This document shows positions 36,329 through 47,413 of a DNA stretch of 64,000 bases, piece by piece. The translations under genes and the position numbers were made by a program. How positions within the stretch are numbered: position 1 is the stretch's first letter; each line of letters opens with the position of its first letter. The notes below the pieces were generated by a model. The model was given only the letters and a program-made list of their open reading frames with translations, was not told the DNA's origin and ran no database searches. The DNA is from Berberis thunbergii (taxonomy: Eukaryota; Streptophyta; Magnoliopsida; Ranunculales; Berberidaceae): assembly GCA_003290165.1 (NCBI GenBank), contig QNQO01006976.1, positions 451,972 to 515,971 on the forward strand. The letters run 5' to 3'.

Positions 36329-36484
36329 ACTTTGTAAACATATTCCCATTCACCAAATACAATAATCAAAAAAGTTGCAAATGGCAAAGATAATGCATTG
36401 TTTAGCAACACCATTGAAACTTCATTAAGAGACCCAGATGGGGTTGATTGCTTTGCAGTGTCCATGACCCGCCTTAGGGTCAGC
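36329..36484 (-). pseudogene. Captured GONST1-like nucleotide-sugar transporter fragment
   Basis: The minus strand encodes LTLRRVMDTAKQSTPSGSLN then SMVLLNNALSLPFATFLII and VFGEWEYVYK before a GTAAG donor. This resembles Golgi GDP-mannose transporters (GONST1 group) around the MDxxK and SMVLLNNTLSLP segments and one transmembrane helix. It is about 50 residues of a roughly 330-residue protein. A neighbouring open block at about 36100-36245 (GIHSFGYFVVGTYAVNYV) may be another exon but I cannot place it. Confidence 0.7.
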
Positions 36485-36873
36485 TGAGAAGGAACAAACA
36501 GCAAAAATCAATTGGTCAGTAAACAGAGGCTAAGAAAAAAACCAAAATCTTTCCCTAGGCATATTCATCCACAAGGTAATCAACATTTTTATTGAGTAAA
36601 CTGAACGAGGAAAACAATAAATATGAACTTACAATTTCTCATTTAAAATGGTTGTGGAGTGATTTCCCCTAGGAGCTTTCATACTTGCAATCATGGACCA
36701 AGATCTTTCCCTACGATCAAGTCGCTCAGCGGAAGTGTGATAGCATAAAAAGATGAGGATCATTAAAATTTAGGAAGGCTTACTTTAGAGGATTTTCATG
36801 CATTGAATCAAACCATGAGTTATAGTTAAAAAGAACAATGCTTTGAAAATTGTATAAAGGTAGACCATCTCTT

Positions 36874-37368
36874 ACCAACAATCAATGCATGCTTGACTCC
36901 TGGTTCTAACAGATCCCTCCATGATGGACCCTTTGCAACAACTTCAGATGGATGGACCATAGCAGGTCCAACCGGGTGCTGCTGCATGAGTTCCTTAGAA
37001 TAAAGAGCAGGCTGGCTTACTAAAGCAGCAGCTTGAATAAATTCCCCTCCTTCTGGAACTTCACCACCACCTGGAAGCGAAACAAGTGACCCGCAACGAG
37101 ATCCAGCCACACCTTCCTCATGCAAATATATCCTCTTGAATCCTCCTTCTTTCTTTCCATCAGCAACTTCTCTTTCAGTCCATTTCCATGCTAGCTGCCA
37201 ACCGCCGCCAATACCCATAGCTGGCTCCCCACTGGCCGATTGCATGAGACTGCTATGACGCCTCATGTTCATAATGCTGCCATGGGAAGCAGGAGGAATC
37301 ATGTCTTTCTCCATGCTTGTGGTTTGACGTGAGAGCAATGGGCTCTGTAAATTGTCATCAGAATCGTC
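36874..37368 (-). pseudogene. Captured tonoplast sugar transporter (TST/TMT) loop exon
   Basis: TSTs are proton-coupled vacuolar sugar importers with a large cytosolic loop between helices 6 and 7. The block encodes part of that loop and the start of helix 7: SDDNLQSPLLSRQTTSMEKD, MRRHSSLMQS, GIGGGWQLAWKWTEREV, DGKKEGGFKRIYLHEEGVAG, GEFIQAAALVSQPALYSKEL, HPVGPAMVHPSEV and LLEPGVKHALIVG, ending at a GTAAGA donor. All 165 or so codons are open, unlike many neighbours. Upstream it runs without any intron into ABC1 kinase sequence, giving a chimeric exon. The catalytic membrane helices are not present, so no transport function is expected. Confidence 0.93.
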
Positions 37369-37955
37369 TCCAATCATGTTAAATAGTAAGGTATCAAGGG
37401 TCAATAAGAGTGACATACCAGGTCTCTGTACTTTCACTGCTACAAGCTCGCCTGAGTGCAGATGAGCTGCAAATGCCAACAAGAAATGTAAGGGTTTATG
37501 TTAGTCAATGACAAATCTAATATACATTTTGAGGAAATAAAAGTATAATGTAAAGAAACGCAAACATAGTTTAAGACAGAATGTCCTCTCATCAGGAAAG
37601 CAATTACGAACTCTCTAACCTTTATACACCTGCCCTAAGGATGCAGCTGCTATGGGTTCAGAGCTGATGTCTGCAAATATTTTCGAAATTGGAGCACCCA
37701 ACTGGGACTCGATGGACTTAATGGCAACAGTAGTTGGAAATGGAGGTATTTGATCCTAGCATCGAGGAAAGTTTCAAGCATTAAATGTTGTGATCTAGAA
37801 ATCTGCACAGCACATCAATCACTTGCTCACACATCCAATTTTCAGAAGTTGGTTAATAGGGCAAGGAAGCTAATTTACGTGTAATTTAGCAAGTTCCTGG
37901 CAGTAAACAGTAGGTAAAATGTCTGGCCGAGTGCTCAGAGCCTGTCCAAGCTGGC
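37369..37955 (-). pseudogene. Captured ABC1-type kinase (ABC1K) fragment
   Basis: ABC1 kinases are atypical, mostly plastid or mitochondrial, kinases linked to quinone metabolism. Exons are about 37876-37955 (LGQALSTRPDILPTVYCQEL then AKLH), about 37625-37755 (DQIPPFPTTVAIKSIESQLG, then SKIFADISSEPIAAASLGQV) and about 37369-37470 (AHLHSGELVAVKVQRPGMS then LLLTLDTLLFNMIG). They show the ABC1-specific AAASLGQVYKA glycine-rich loop replacement and the AVKVQRPG lysine. The catalytic core after this is absent; the last exon passes straight into tonoplast sugar transporter sequence. All visible codons are open. Confidence 0.92.
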
Positions 37956-38040
37956 CAAACAATAAAAATGTAAGATATCCCCAGCAAGGAATCCAAGAAT
38001 AACCTAGCACTGCCTCTAAAACATGAATAGACAACCATCA

Positions 38041-38398
<358 letters not shown>

Positions 38399-39117
38399 TG
38401 ATTACAACAAGATTAAGTCAGTTTTCTAACATATGCCATATACTTTTTTTTTGTCAGATAAGGTCATAGTGTTTCCCTATAAAGGCAGAGTAGCAATGAA
38501 GGAGGATCTAAAACCAAACAAGAAATGAGATAAGATTTGATTGAATTTCGAGTAAATTGGATGTAAAGCCAAATGTTGAGAGTCACGTCTATTTACATCC
38601 CAAGGTTTAGAATCCAAACTTTCTTCAAACCCCATTATCACCAAATGTTTGAAAACGGTAATTCCAACATCAAAATGATTCAATTAATCAAAAAAAAATA
38701 ACACAAACTAAACAATAAAGATATGATTTTTATCAAGAAAAAAACACAGATTCAAACATTTTCCCTAAATCGATTGAGATTCGAAGTAAAACCTTCGATG
38801 GGGGTGTAGATCTAATGAAATCCTAAAAGACAAATGTAAAAAATGCTATCAGCAAATGCTATCAAAGATGATGTGTTGTGTATTGTTTCATAATCACTAA
38901 AGGACAAATCCAAGTTCAAGAATCATGGTATCAATGCATATCTTTGAATAAATATTCCGAAGACTTGATTTGTGAAGACATATACTTACACATGGGCCTG
39001 TTAGTGGCCACAAAAGCAATCTTTGAAAACGTGCCATGTCACAGGGTATGAAACTTAATAAGATGTTTCTACTTAAACTAAACCAAAAAAAAAATCATAT
39101 GTCCAAAGTAAGTACAA

Positions 39118-39550
39118 TATATTTAAAACGAAGTACAAAATATCATTTTCTCTAATCACTTCCTTTAGTTTCACAATATTGGGATGGTTCATCTTCCGCA
39201 GTGATTGGGAAAAACAAGTAAATAAAAAGATTAAATAATGAATCTTCAAGAGGTCATTAGTGAATAAAATAGGGGAAAAGTAAGGGTTAGAGGAGGAAGG
39301 GGGGGGGGGGGGGGGGGGGGGAGTCATTACCTTTACTTCCCTAAGATTTATGCATTCCTCCCAAGAATAATACTTGTTCATCTTTTTGATTGAGACCTAT
39401 CAAGCAATGCAACATCTTCAGTATAAGAGTAACCAAGGCCATAAGAAAACATCATTTATTACTACATACAATTTTGTCTGTTTGTCTATTTATTGCTCGC
39501 CAAACACTTCCGAAAGTTCCATCTCCAACTTCCTTAATAATCTTGTACCT
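39118..39550 (-). pseudogene. Captured CDK/MAK-like protein kinase N-lobe (MHK/CDKF4-like)
   Basis: Minus-strand blocks are about 39470-39550 (RYKIIKEVGDGTSGSVWRAI then NRQTDKI), about 39335-39381 ([14 protein letters not shown]) and about 39118-39200 ([20 protein letters not shown] then DILYFV). These are the glycine-rich loop, alpha-C region and beta-4/5 strands of plant MAK-like kinases (MHK, CDKF;4). The part with the invariant lysine is not visible between the first two blocks, and the catalytic and activation loops are absent. A run of 23 G lies in the intron between the second and third blocks. This is the first capture behind the leader at the right end of E4. Confidence 0.85.
39299..39321. 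repeat. Poly-G tract, 23 bases
   Basis: An uninterrupted run of G on the plus strand, in the intron-like space between kinase exons in E4. Such runs are unstable and hard to sequence, so the length may be inexact. Confidence 0.9.
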
Positions 39551-40639
39551 ATAGTAGCAAAGAGAAATCATTATAAACTGACATCAAATGAAATGTTTCA
39601 TTATAAACTTCCTTAATGTCATGCATACATGTTGTCCACTAATTGTACAATGTACTATAGTGAAGGATTGTCCATAATTTCAGCAGGTGGTACACACAAT
39701 ATCACAACATATTGGCCACAAATGCAAACATAAAGATAAATTTGGACAAGTGAAACAACTTAATCCATCTCTATCATCAAATGTGACTAAACTTGCTTTA
39801 AAAAAGGTGAAATGGCTGTATGTGATGCACCTTGGTCATGTTTTGAAACAACTCTATCAAAACTTGGTAGAAAAGACTCTTATTTTGGATGTTTTGGAAA
39901 TCTTGGTGTTCAAACATTGAGGGCTTAGCTCAAAACACAAAACATCCAACTAGTTCATTACCCCTAATTGAACCAAAAGTAAAGGTAAACTAAATAGATA
40001 AAATGTAATATGCAAATCTACCTTAAAACCCAAGCTTGGTTCCGCACCAATGAACACAAGGTATTTCACATTGTACCTAAAAAAACACCCAAAACAAATC
40101 ACCAATTCAGAAAACCAATTGAACACAAGGTGTTTGACGAAAAGACAAAGAAAGAACAAACGAAAAAAAAATTGGGGTTTTGATTTTGAGTAGACAAAGA
40201 AAGAACCAACCTTTGTCTTGTTGGAAAACCAAGATAAGCAAAGGAGTTCAATAATTGTTGAATGCAAAGAACAACAACTAACTCAAATAAGATTCTTATT
40301 ATAAGCAGACAAACATAATTCCATGAGAACTTGGTAAGCTATGGGGATAGATCTTCTCAACTTTATTGATAACACTTACAATTCACCAAAACGAGGAAAA
40401 AAACCCCAAATCCAAAATCAAACACCAAAACTCCTAAAACCTTTTGACAACAAAAATCACAAAAATCTTCATGTACCAAGACCTGAGAGTTAAAATCGAA
40501 TCCCTCAGAACACTGAACCATAACTAAAATTCACTAATCTAGTAAAACCGAGAGAACAAAGCAAAAGATTTATGAATCGCTCACCTTGAGGAAGGAAAAT
40601 AATGGCTGCAGTAACCTATCCCCACCTAATCGAAATGAA

Positions 40640-40870
40640 AAAAAGAATTGTGGAGATCGTAGTCATTTAGGCGAAACAGGTTGGTCGTTGACAGCACAGG
40701 GAGATCAATAGGAGAAGGAGAGCGATCGAAGAGGGGGAGCAGAACGGTGAGGGAGATGAGAGCAGTCGGAGAGGGAGAGGGAGAGGGAGATGAGAGCAGT
40801 CGGAGAGGGAAAGGGAGAGGGAGATGCTTCGGCTTCTGCTTCCTTCCTTCCTTCTTTCTCTGTTCTGTTT
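40640..40870 (-). promoter_or_regulatory. CT-rich leader with tandem repeats at the start of the E4 cargo
   Basis: On the minus strand this is a CTCCCTCTCCCTCTCC-type leader with an imperfect tandem duplication around the GAGAGCAGTCGGAGAGGG phrase (plus-strand reading, about 40755-40830). It lies just inside the right end of E4, upstream of all minus-strand captures. It looks like a plant 5' UTR and probably heads the chimeric transcript; that is inference. Confidence 0.5.
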
Positions 40871-41047
40871 TGTTTCTCTTTTGTTTTTTTTTTTGGTTTG
40901 GATCGAGCGGGAGCTTTGGCGCCCCCAGCGAATTACTCCTGCCCACATTTGATAGCCTTTCACAATTGAGAAAAGTCCCTTTCATAGCCCTTTCTAAAAA
41001 ACCGCTATTGTCATGAGCTATCTATCACCATTTGTGTTGTAGTGGTG

Positions 41048-41230
41048 CGTGATTATCTGATTTTGTTGCTCTTGATGTTCTTTGTGAAGTAGACAGAGAA
41101 GAAAGTGATTCCTTGGTTGCGACTGACTCTTGTTGGTTGTGATGACTCCTTCCTTAGTTGTTGTGTGAAGTCTTTGTTGTTGCTATGTTCGTCAACTGAA
41201 GCAAGGAAGAAATAAGAAGAAGGAAAGAAG
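41048..41230. other. Short host spacer between E4 and E3
   Basis: Non-coding sequence separating the two CACTA elements. It joins the sequence left of E4 to that right of E3 once both elements are removed. Confidence 0.5.
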
Positions 41231-42589
41231 GAGCACTACACCACAAGTGACTATTGAGAGTGGTTCATTACAACATTTTTACAGTTAGTGTTATGAAAAT
41301 CCTATTTTTAATTACATTGCAATATTATTGCAATATTAAAACGCTATAAAAGAAGAGTGGGAGTTTAAAAAATAACACCGATTCATCTCTCTCACCAAAC
41401 GAAAAAAAATAGCTCCTCTTACTTTCTTTTTGTTGTTGCCCTATCTCTCTGGGAGAGAGATCGAGGGAGAAAGAGAAATCGAGAGGACTAGGAGGAGCCT
41501 CCCTCCACAAGAACAAGACTCTGCAATTTTCATGGATTTGGAGCTGTAAAAATCTGAATAGTCTGCCGACTGAAATCGACCATTTCACAGCATGAAGATT
41601 TTGAAAAGAGTTCATTGGAGATGACTTCGTGAAGCTTTGCTTTGGCCTGAGCTAAGATATCATGATATCTTCAACCGGCTTTGATTTTGCGTCTTTGGGG
41701 AAGAGATTGAGCTGGTGAATCAGCTTCTCTGCTTGAAAGATTGGAAAGTCGGAGGCGGTGGGGAGGTGGAGATCGTCGTGAAGGATGACGAAAGAAGGAG
41801 AAAAGGCGAAGAGGAAGATGAGAAAGGCTATAAAGGTGAGACCTTTGAGGTAAAGCTCGATTTTTTTTCTCTTTGATTTCGATTTGGGGGTTTGGAGAAG
41901 GAGGGTTTTCAAGTGGCATATCAATGAAAGGTTGATAGAGATCCAGCTCATGTCGCCTGAACAATGTAACCCTCTTGAAGAAGCCTCATTATGAGCCAAG
42001 ATCCAGCATAACCAACAGCTCTATTCACCACACCCGGTCCCTTCATCTCTCTATTACTCAGATCCAGCTAATAGAACTCATATCCATCAGAGATCCTTCT
42101 TTCGGAGGTTAATCGAGGAAGATCTAAATGTTTGGAGAGATTGAATCAACAAGTTTACTAAACAATTTCTAAAATTTAGGGAAGGTGGGGTTATAGAATC
42201 CTTGCTGAAACAGGGTGGAGAAATGGGTACGGTAGTATATGCTGATATTGATTTTTTTTAATTGCCAGAAATTACTTGATACTTGTTTCTGTAGGCTAGG
42301 ATACTTATTGATGTTTGTTCTTTTTGTGAATTTCAGTGTTCCCGGGAACAATGGGCAAGAAGTTAACTTGGAGAGGTTGATCAAATTCGTTCGTCGTTTA
42401 AATTTGATAATTTCATAATCCTACAAAGTAGTTCTTTTTTGCATTTGCTTATTTTGCTATAGATGATTTAGATTGAAATAAATAGAGCCTCTAGTAGACT
42501 AAATAAATAAAAAATGTTATACAAGTACTTTCTAAATCAAGTTTGACTGATTGAGAGGGTAAGCAAGATTCAAGGTTTCAGTTTAATTG

Positions 42590-42737
42590 AATCAAGAACC
42601 AAGTTCACAAGTTTGGAGTCGTGGACAGGTCACATTTGATATGATCTACTCAGTGTTGGAAGAGCTGGCTACTAGGATGAGAGATCTGGGTTATGTCCCT
42701 CAGAATTTTATGTTTCATGATCTTTCCTTCACATGAT
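42590..42737 (+). pseudogene. Captured PPR protein fragment, E/DYW-type C-terminus
   Basis: VHKFGVVDRSH in one frame and IYSVLEELATRMRDLGYVPQ in another follow each other, separated by a one-base shift. They match the E-motif region of plant pentatricopeptide repeat proteins (VHEF..GDRSHP..EEIY..LEEL..RM+.LGYVP), which edit organelle RNA. Only about 45 residues are present, without repeats or a DYW domain. Confidence 0.7.
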
Positions 42738-43856
42738 TATTAAACAATGTAAGTGTAAGAATGATATGGCAGCAGAAAATGCAATTCTTAACAAAATGAT
42801 CACTGAGGAGTTTATATTCTGATTACATTTGTATGTTGTTGTTCAACAGATTCAGTAAAACTGAATTAAGTGTTTATAGGTTGGTTGAAATGGTTTTGAT
42901 ATCTAGATACTTATGTTAGAGTTGGAAGTTAAAGTACTCTTGCAGCTTGGTTTAAGTTAGTGTTCTAAATTACGGGGATGGGGACTGAAATTGGTAGATG
43001 GTTGAAATCAGGTTAAACTTGAGGCAATGAAGTGATGAGGATAAAAATCCTAGGCTGTTAATGGGATGAAAAAGTTCTTTCTGTATCAGCTAGAGCTCAT
43101 CGGTAAAAATAGTGATATATTTCTAGTTTATATGTTTCATTTCTCCCCCAAATAGTGCTTTCGTATCTATCCTACATACCCCAAATCTCCCAACAATTCA
43201 AATTTGAGAAGGGCTGGATAAAATGCGGTCAACTGCATCTCAGTTTGAGACTGAACTATCTCACCTCAAGTATGAAACTAGGGATTGAAATTTACTTCTT
43301 TGATGTTAATTACTTTTGCTATATTATACTGATGCTAGCCTATATTACTGATGATGCTATATTACTGATTGATATTACTCCAAATCTATGAAATAGATTT
43401 GTTATGCTATATTGTAATATGTTTCACTGATGTGAGTCATGGCTTGAACAATATTTCTTGTCTCTAGGGATATGCCATTCTACCATATTTTATCTGATAT
43501 CAGATATTGCCCAATCTAATAAATCAGATTCAGTGTTTGGAATTTCAAATTTCTATGATTTAGTTACATATACCCGAATAAACTTATCCAAGAACTTCAA
43601 TTTTCTAATTCTGGTTTTGTGCATTACATGTTCCAATTGTATCACTGAGAAAATAATAACGAAGTTGAATATATATGTCATGGTAAAAGCGATTTAGTAT
43701 TTAACCATGTTATATCTTTGAAAAAAAAAACAATTTATTTTGAAAAAAGATTGTAAGTTGTCCAAATTGAAGGAACTGGATCCATATCCATATTAACTTA
43801 CATCGAGCATTTGAGAATTTGATCTTTGTCATAGCTGACAGGCACTTCATTTCCAG

Positions 43857-44420
43857 ATACCTTGGAACGATGACAATGAATTGCTTGTGGCTTGGAAAGA
43901 AGCTCGAACAGGATACCCTTGGATTGATGCCATCATGACCCTGGTTTGGTTAGTTTGGAGAATCTTTGCTTGTGTCGGTCAATCTATTAAGTGCTTGCAT
44001 GAATTTTCACCGAAACTAGTATGTAGTTTATGTATTTCGAACATGAAAGCAACATGTTAAGCACGTTCATTCTTTTATGAAAACTAAGGAAGTGGAGTTG
44101 GATAAATCATCTGGCACGACGTTCTATTGCATGTTTTGTAACTCGTGGAGATCTGGTACATGACCATACACTTTTTGTGCTTTTGCATTATCTCGTCCTT
44201 TCTTATGATTTTTATTTTCTCTACTTCCATGATGTACATGTTCTGGTTTATAGTTTATACATTGGGAAAGTGGACTTAATGTTTTCAATAGATTGTTGGT
44301 TGATTTGGACTGGGAAATTAATAATGGGAATTGCTATGGCTTTCATGTTCATCACTTTTCTACCAAGCCTGACTCTCACTCGCATTGTAGTATTGTCTTT
44401 GCTTAGTTATGCTATGAAAT
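43857..44420 (+). pseudogene. UVR3: Captured (6-4) photolyase (UVR3-like) fragment
   Basis: (6-4) photolyases repair UV photoproducts with light and FAD. Three exon blocks are seen: 43857-43946 ([20 protein letters not shown] then PWIDAIMT), about 44082-44154 (LRKWSWINHLARRSIACFV then TRGDL) and 44254-44420 (FIHWESGLNVFNRLLVDLDW then EINNGN). They correspond in order to the FAD-binding alpha domain, including the WxHHLAR segment (here WINHLAR, with one histidine changed to Asn) and the RGDLFIHWE..NVF..LL.D.DW region. After NGN the conserved WMWLSCSSFF has become CYGFHVHHF. About 80 residues out of roughly 550 remain. Confidence 0.9.
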
Positions 44421-44654
44421 AACCCCATGGAAACTTCCCCTCTCCCATCTTATCAAATAAGTTGAGATAAAAGTACTAATGTATTCTGATCTTACTCATG
44501 TATGAATCAATTTAATCATATATACTCGCACATGTCATTGTGGAAGAAGTATCATCCTATATTTTTTTGCCTGTAATTCTCTTAATGAATATGAAGAAGA
44601 TGGTAGTCAGAGCAATACTTTTGTTGCATCATCAAGGAAGACTACGTACTCCTC

Positions 44655-45060
44655 TAAATATACCACAAAGGATTTTTTGTATCCAATCACAAGTCAGCTT
44701 CTCATTGATCCAATTACACTCGAAACTAGTCAAACATATGAAAGAAGAGTGATCCAAGAATGGATGAAAAGAGGAAATACAACATGCCCCCATTACCCGA
44801 CAAACTTTGCCTGCCACTTTACTACCCAAAACAGTTTTGAAGAGACTAATCACCTCTTGGAAAGAACAATGTCCTCATCTTGCCCAACAATATTCATGTG
44901 TCGAGACCCCCAAATCTTCCTTCAATACCACTTGTTCTAAAGAACATTAGTTGGAGTCATCTCCATCAAAGTCTCATAGCTTTCCAGTTCCTCAGAGACA
45001 AGATACTTCTTCAAACAAGAAGAGCAATAGATTTATGCGAGCAGTAGTTTCCACATCTCC
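44655..45060 (+). pseudogene. LIN: Captured LIN/CERBERUS-type U-box E3 ligase fragment
   Basis: LIN/CERBERUS ligases carry a U-box and WD repeats and act in legume-type symbiosis signalling, with homologues in other plants. The block encodes a U-box start: KDFLYPITSQLLIDPITLET, then SQTYERRVIQEWMKRGNTTC. One extra C in the CCCCC run near 44789 shifts the frame. In the other frame the match continues as ITRQTLPATLLPKT, VLKRLITSWKEQCPHLAQ and ETPKSSFNTTCS until TAG near 44948. A further frame at about 44953-45065 (SNRFMRAVVSTSPTNVI) may be the next segment. The WD-repeat part is absent. Confidence 0.85.
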
Positions 45061-45189
45061 AACCAATGTGATATATAATAACAACAAATGGCATTTATTT
45101 TGTTTTAAATTTTACTCGTTTCATGTATTAAACTAGTTTGATTATCAAGAAGTGAGATTTTCTTACATGGTTGGAGTTGGATTATATTT

Positions 45190-45523
45190 ATTGTTGCACT
45201 TTTAATAGCATGTATAATATTACAAATGAAATCAACAAATTAGCATAAAAATTTCCTCGAAAATGCTATTAAATGTACACTTTTAATAGCGTTCCAGAAA
45301 CTCTATTAAAGGTACACTTTTAATAGCGTTCCAACACACTATTAAAGGTACACTTTTAATAGCATTTCAGAAACGCTATTAAAGGTACCCTTTTAATAGT
45401 GTTCCAAAAATGCTATTATAGAGTGACACTTTTAATAGTGTGGGCTGACACATGTCTGATAACGCTATCTTATCCTATAATAGTGGTTTTGGCACGCTAT
45501 AAATGACGATTTGTGGTGTAGTG
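45190..45523. repeat. E3 right subterminal repeats
   Basis: Several units with GGTACACTTTTAATAGCGTT spaced about 45 bp apart, each with an inverted AACGCTATTAAAGG partner, before the right terminus. Confidence 0.85.
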
Positions 45524-45526
45524 GAG

Positions 45527-46621
45527 GGAACAAAGAATTTAAATTTCTTCCCACTATTTGCACCCCGACATTCTCTCGCACCAACACAAAGACAATTTAG
45601 CCTATTTTCTTAACTCTCCGATGATTTATTTTTAAAATTATTTTTATTGCATTATGTATAGCTAAAAAATTTAGTTAGGAATAGATTAAAGCACTCATTA
45701 TCCTTTAGAATTTTGACGAGCCTTGATACGCTACTTTTATGATGTTCAATTAATAAATGTTTATATTATTTCACCTTCATATGGATTTTGTTTGTGATTG
45801 ATCACCATATGCATGATTTTTACAAGGATAACAGCATGGGTAAATTTAGATGATCGAGTCTTGTGCCTATGCTAAGTGTTGAAAAAGACCAAGTAAGTTC
45901 CGTTCTTGGAATTAATCAACATGAATGACCAAAATACATACCATGTTTTGGGTTTTGTGGTATTGTTGATTTCATCGATGTATTCATTTTTAAGGTGCAA
46001 CTTAGTAAATACTATGCCAAATACTTTGATAATGAAAAGAGTTAAGTAAAAACCCCTTCTTAATTCGTTGTTTAGGAAAATTCATAGCTTAAGGTGTAGA
46101 CACCCATACCCTTAGGTTGAAAATTTTTTAGCATTGAAATTTAGTTTGTATCATTGTGCATTTCGTTTTTAAAGGAAGATGATAGTAGAATCTTTATCTT
46201 TTTCATATTCAATTAATTATTAAATTTCATTGAAGTAGTAAAGGAAAGCTATTTTAAACACAATTAATCCAATTATCGTGGGAATGATCTCATTCATGTT
46301 ATCTATACTATTTGTTTGATCATGTGCATTTGTGAGTAGGTTAATAAGACGTACATTTAGAAGTTTTTAATTAGTTAATTTAAAAAGTACATTAGAAGCA
46401 TATTAATTAGGTTAATAAAACATACATTCAGAATCTTATTAATTAGGTTATGAAGATGTACATCAAGAAGCTTATTAATTAGGTTAATAAAAGTACAACA
46501 CGATTGCTTTCATATAACTTGTTATTTCGTTGCAGCCATAGTTCCCACAAGATGAATATGGGAGTGACATTGTGCTAGACACCCAATTGCATTTTATGCA
46601 AGGCCCTACGAAACCAGAGTT
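45527..46621. other. No gene seen; probably old retrotransposon sequence
   Basis: AT-rich, with repeated AGGTTAATAA...TACATTAGAAG-like phrases at about 46335-46490 that look like a short local tandem duplication. No coding frame assigned. Confidence 0.45.
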
Positions 46622-46626
46622 GTAAC

Positions 46627-46880
46627 TGTAACACCCCGTTGAAAAGGAGCCTAGCTTGAGGATGGGTGATGGTTGTGCCAGATTGTGTCCTTCGCGCTTA
46701 GGCAACCATTCAAGGATAGATTTATAAGTAATGATTTTCACTCTTTTGACATCGTGGCCTTTTCAGCTCAACGACAAGATCTGTGGTGGATGGTCGAGAT
46801 AGATATTTAAGCCTAAAATCCCGCACCCTTGCATGGGTGATTATGGAAAATATTTGTGGTCTGAGAGTGTGTTCGTTACA
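46627..46880 (+). mobile_element. Solo LTR with 5-bp target duplication
   Basis: A 254-bp block from TGTAACACCCCG to GTTCGTTACA has TG...CA ends with a short inverted repeat and is bordered by GTAAC on both sides (46622-46626 and 46881-46885). There is no primer-binding site or second LTR, so this is a solo LTR left after recombination. E5 is inserted 16 bp to its right. Confidence 0.85.
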
Positions 46881-46914
46881 GTAACATAGTGTATACCACT
46901 ACAAACAGATTTGT

Positions 46915-47340
46915 TTTTCTCGGCGCTTAGATCATTTTAAGAAAGCGCCGCAAAGCGCCGGTAAAGGTATGTGCCGCCAAAAGATTAACGTCACTATTCA
47001 GAAAGCGCCGGATAAAATTATTATTTGCGGCGAGTATTAAAGCGCCGGTATAGCTTACATAAGCGCCACCAAATAATTGGATACTTCAATCCCCGATCAG
47101 AGAAAAACACCCTATTTAGTAACTTTTACTGGCGCTACGAAACGCCGGAAACGATATTTGGCGACGCTTTGAAAGCGCAGGTTATGTTAACAAACATGTG
47201 AAAATGACTTCTCAACACCTTTTAATAGCGCTTTGAAGCGCCGGAAAAGATCTTTTTTGCGACGCTGTTTAAGCGCCGGTTGTGTTAACACCTTTTAATG
47301 GCACTTTGAAAGAGCCGGTTATGTCAACATATCTAAAAAG
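46915..47340. repeat. E5 left subterminal palindromes
   Basis: Units such as GGCGCTTAG, AAGCGCCGG and GCGCCGGAAA alternate in both orientations over the first 430 bp. Confidence 0.85.
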
Positions 47341-47413
47341 GAATAAAAGGGTTCAACCCATAGAACTCAAAACACAATTCCAAAAGGGTGCTCCATTCTC
47401 TATTCAACGATGA

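Larger units (their letters stand above)
41234..45523 (+). mobile_element. CACTA element E3 carrying three captured genes
   Basis: Starts CACTACACCACAA and ends with its exact reverse complement over 13 bases. GAG flanks both sides (41231-41233 and 45524-45526). The right end has about 330 bp of repeats with the AATAGCGTT / AACGCTATT motif; the left end has only weak copies. The element is 4,290 bp. In plus orientation it holds pieces of a PPR protein, (6-4) photolyase and a LIN-type U-box ligase. A GA/CT-rich stretch at about 41380-41480 may be a leader. No transposase was seen. Confidence 0.92.

Noticed and set aside
36826..37482. Single 218-codon protein as a novel intact gene
   Set aside because: Its parts are clearly two known families cut out of context, inside a transposon, without catalytic regions.
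40626..41016. Overlapping frames on both strands around the CT-rich leader of E4
   Set aside because: They arise from the simple CTCCCT/GGGAGA repeats; no protein family pattern.
41652..41999. Minus-strand frames of about 100-115 codons in E3
   Set aside because: Low-complexity composition, no family resemblance, and opposite to the orientation of all E3 cargo.
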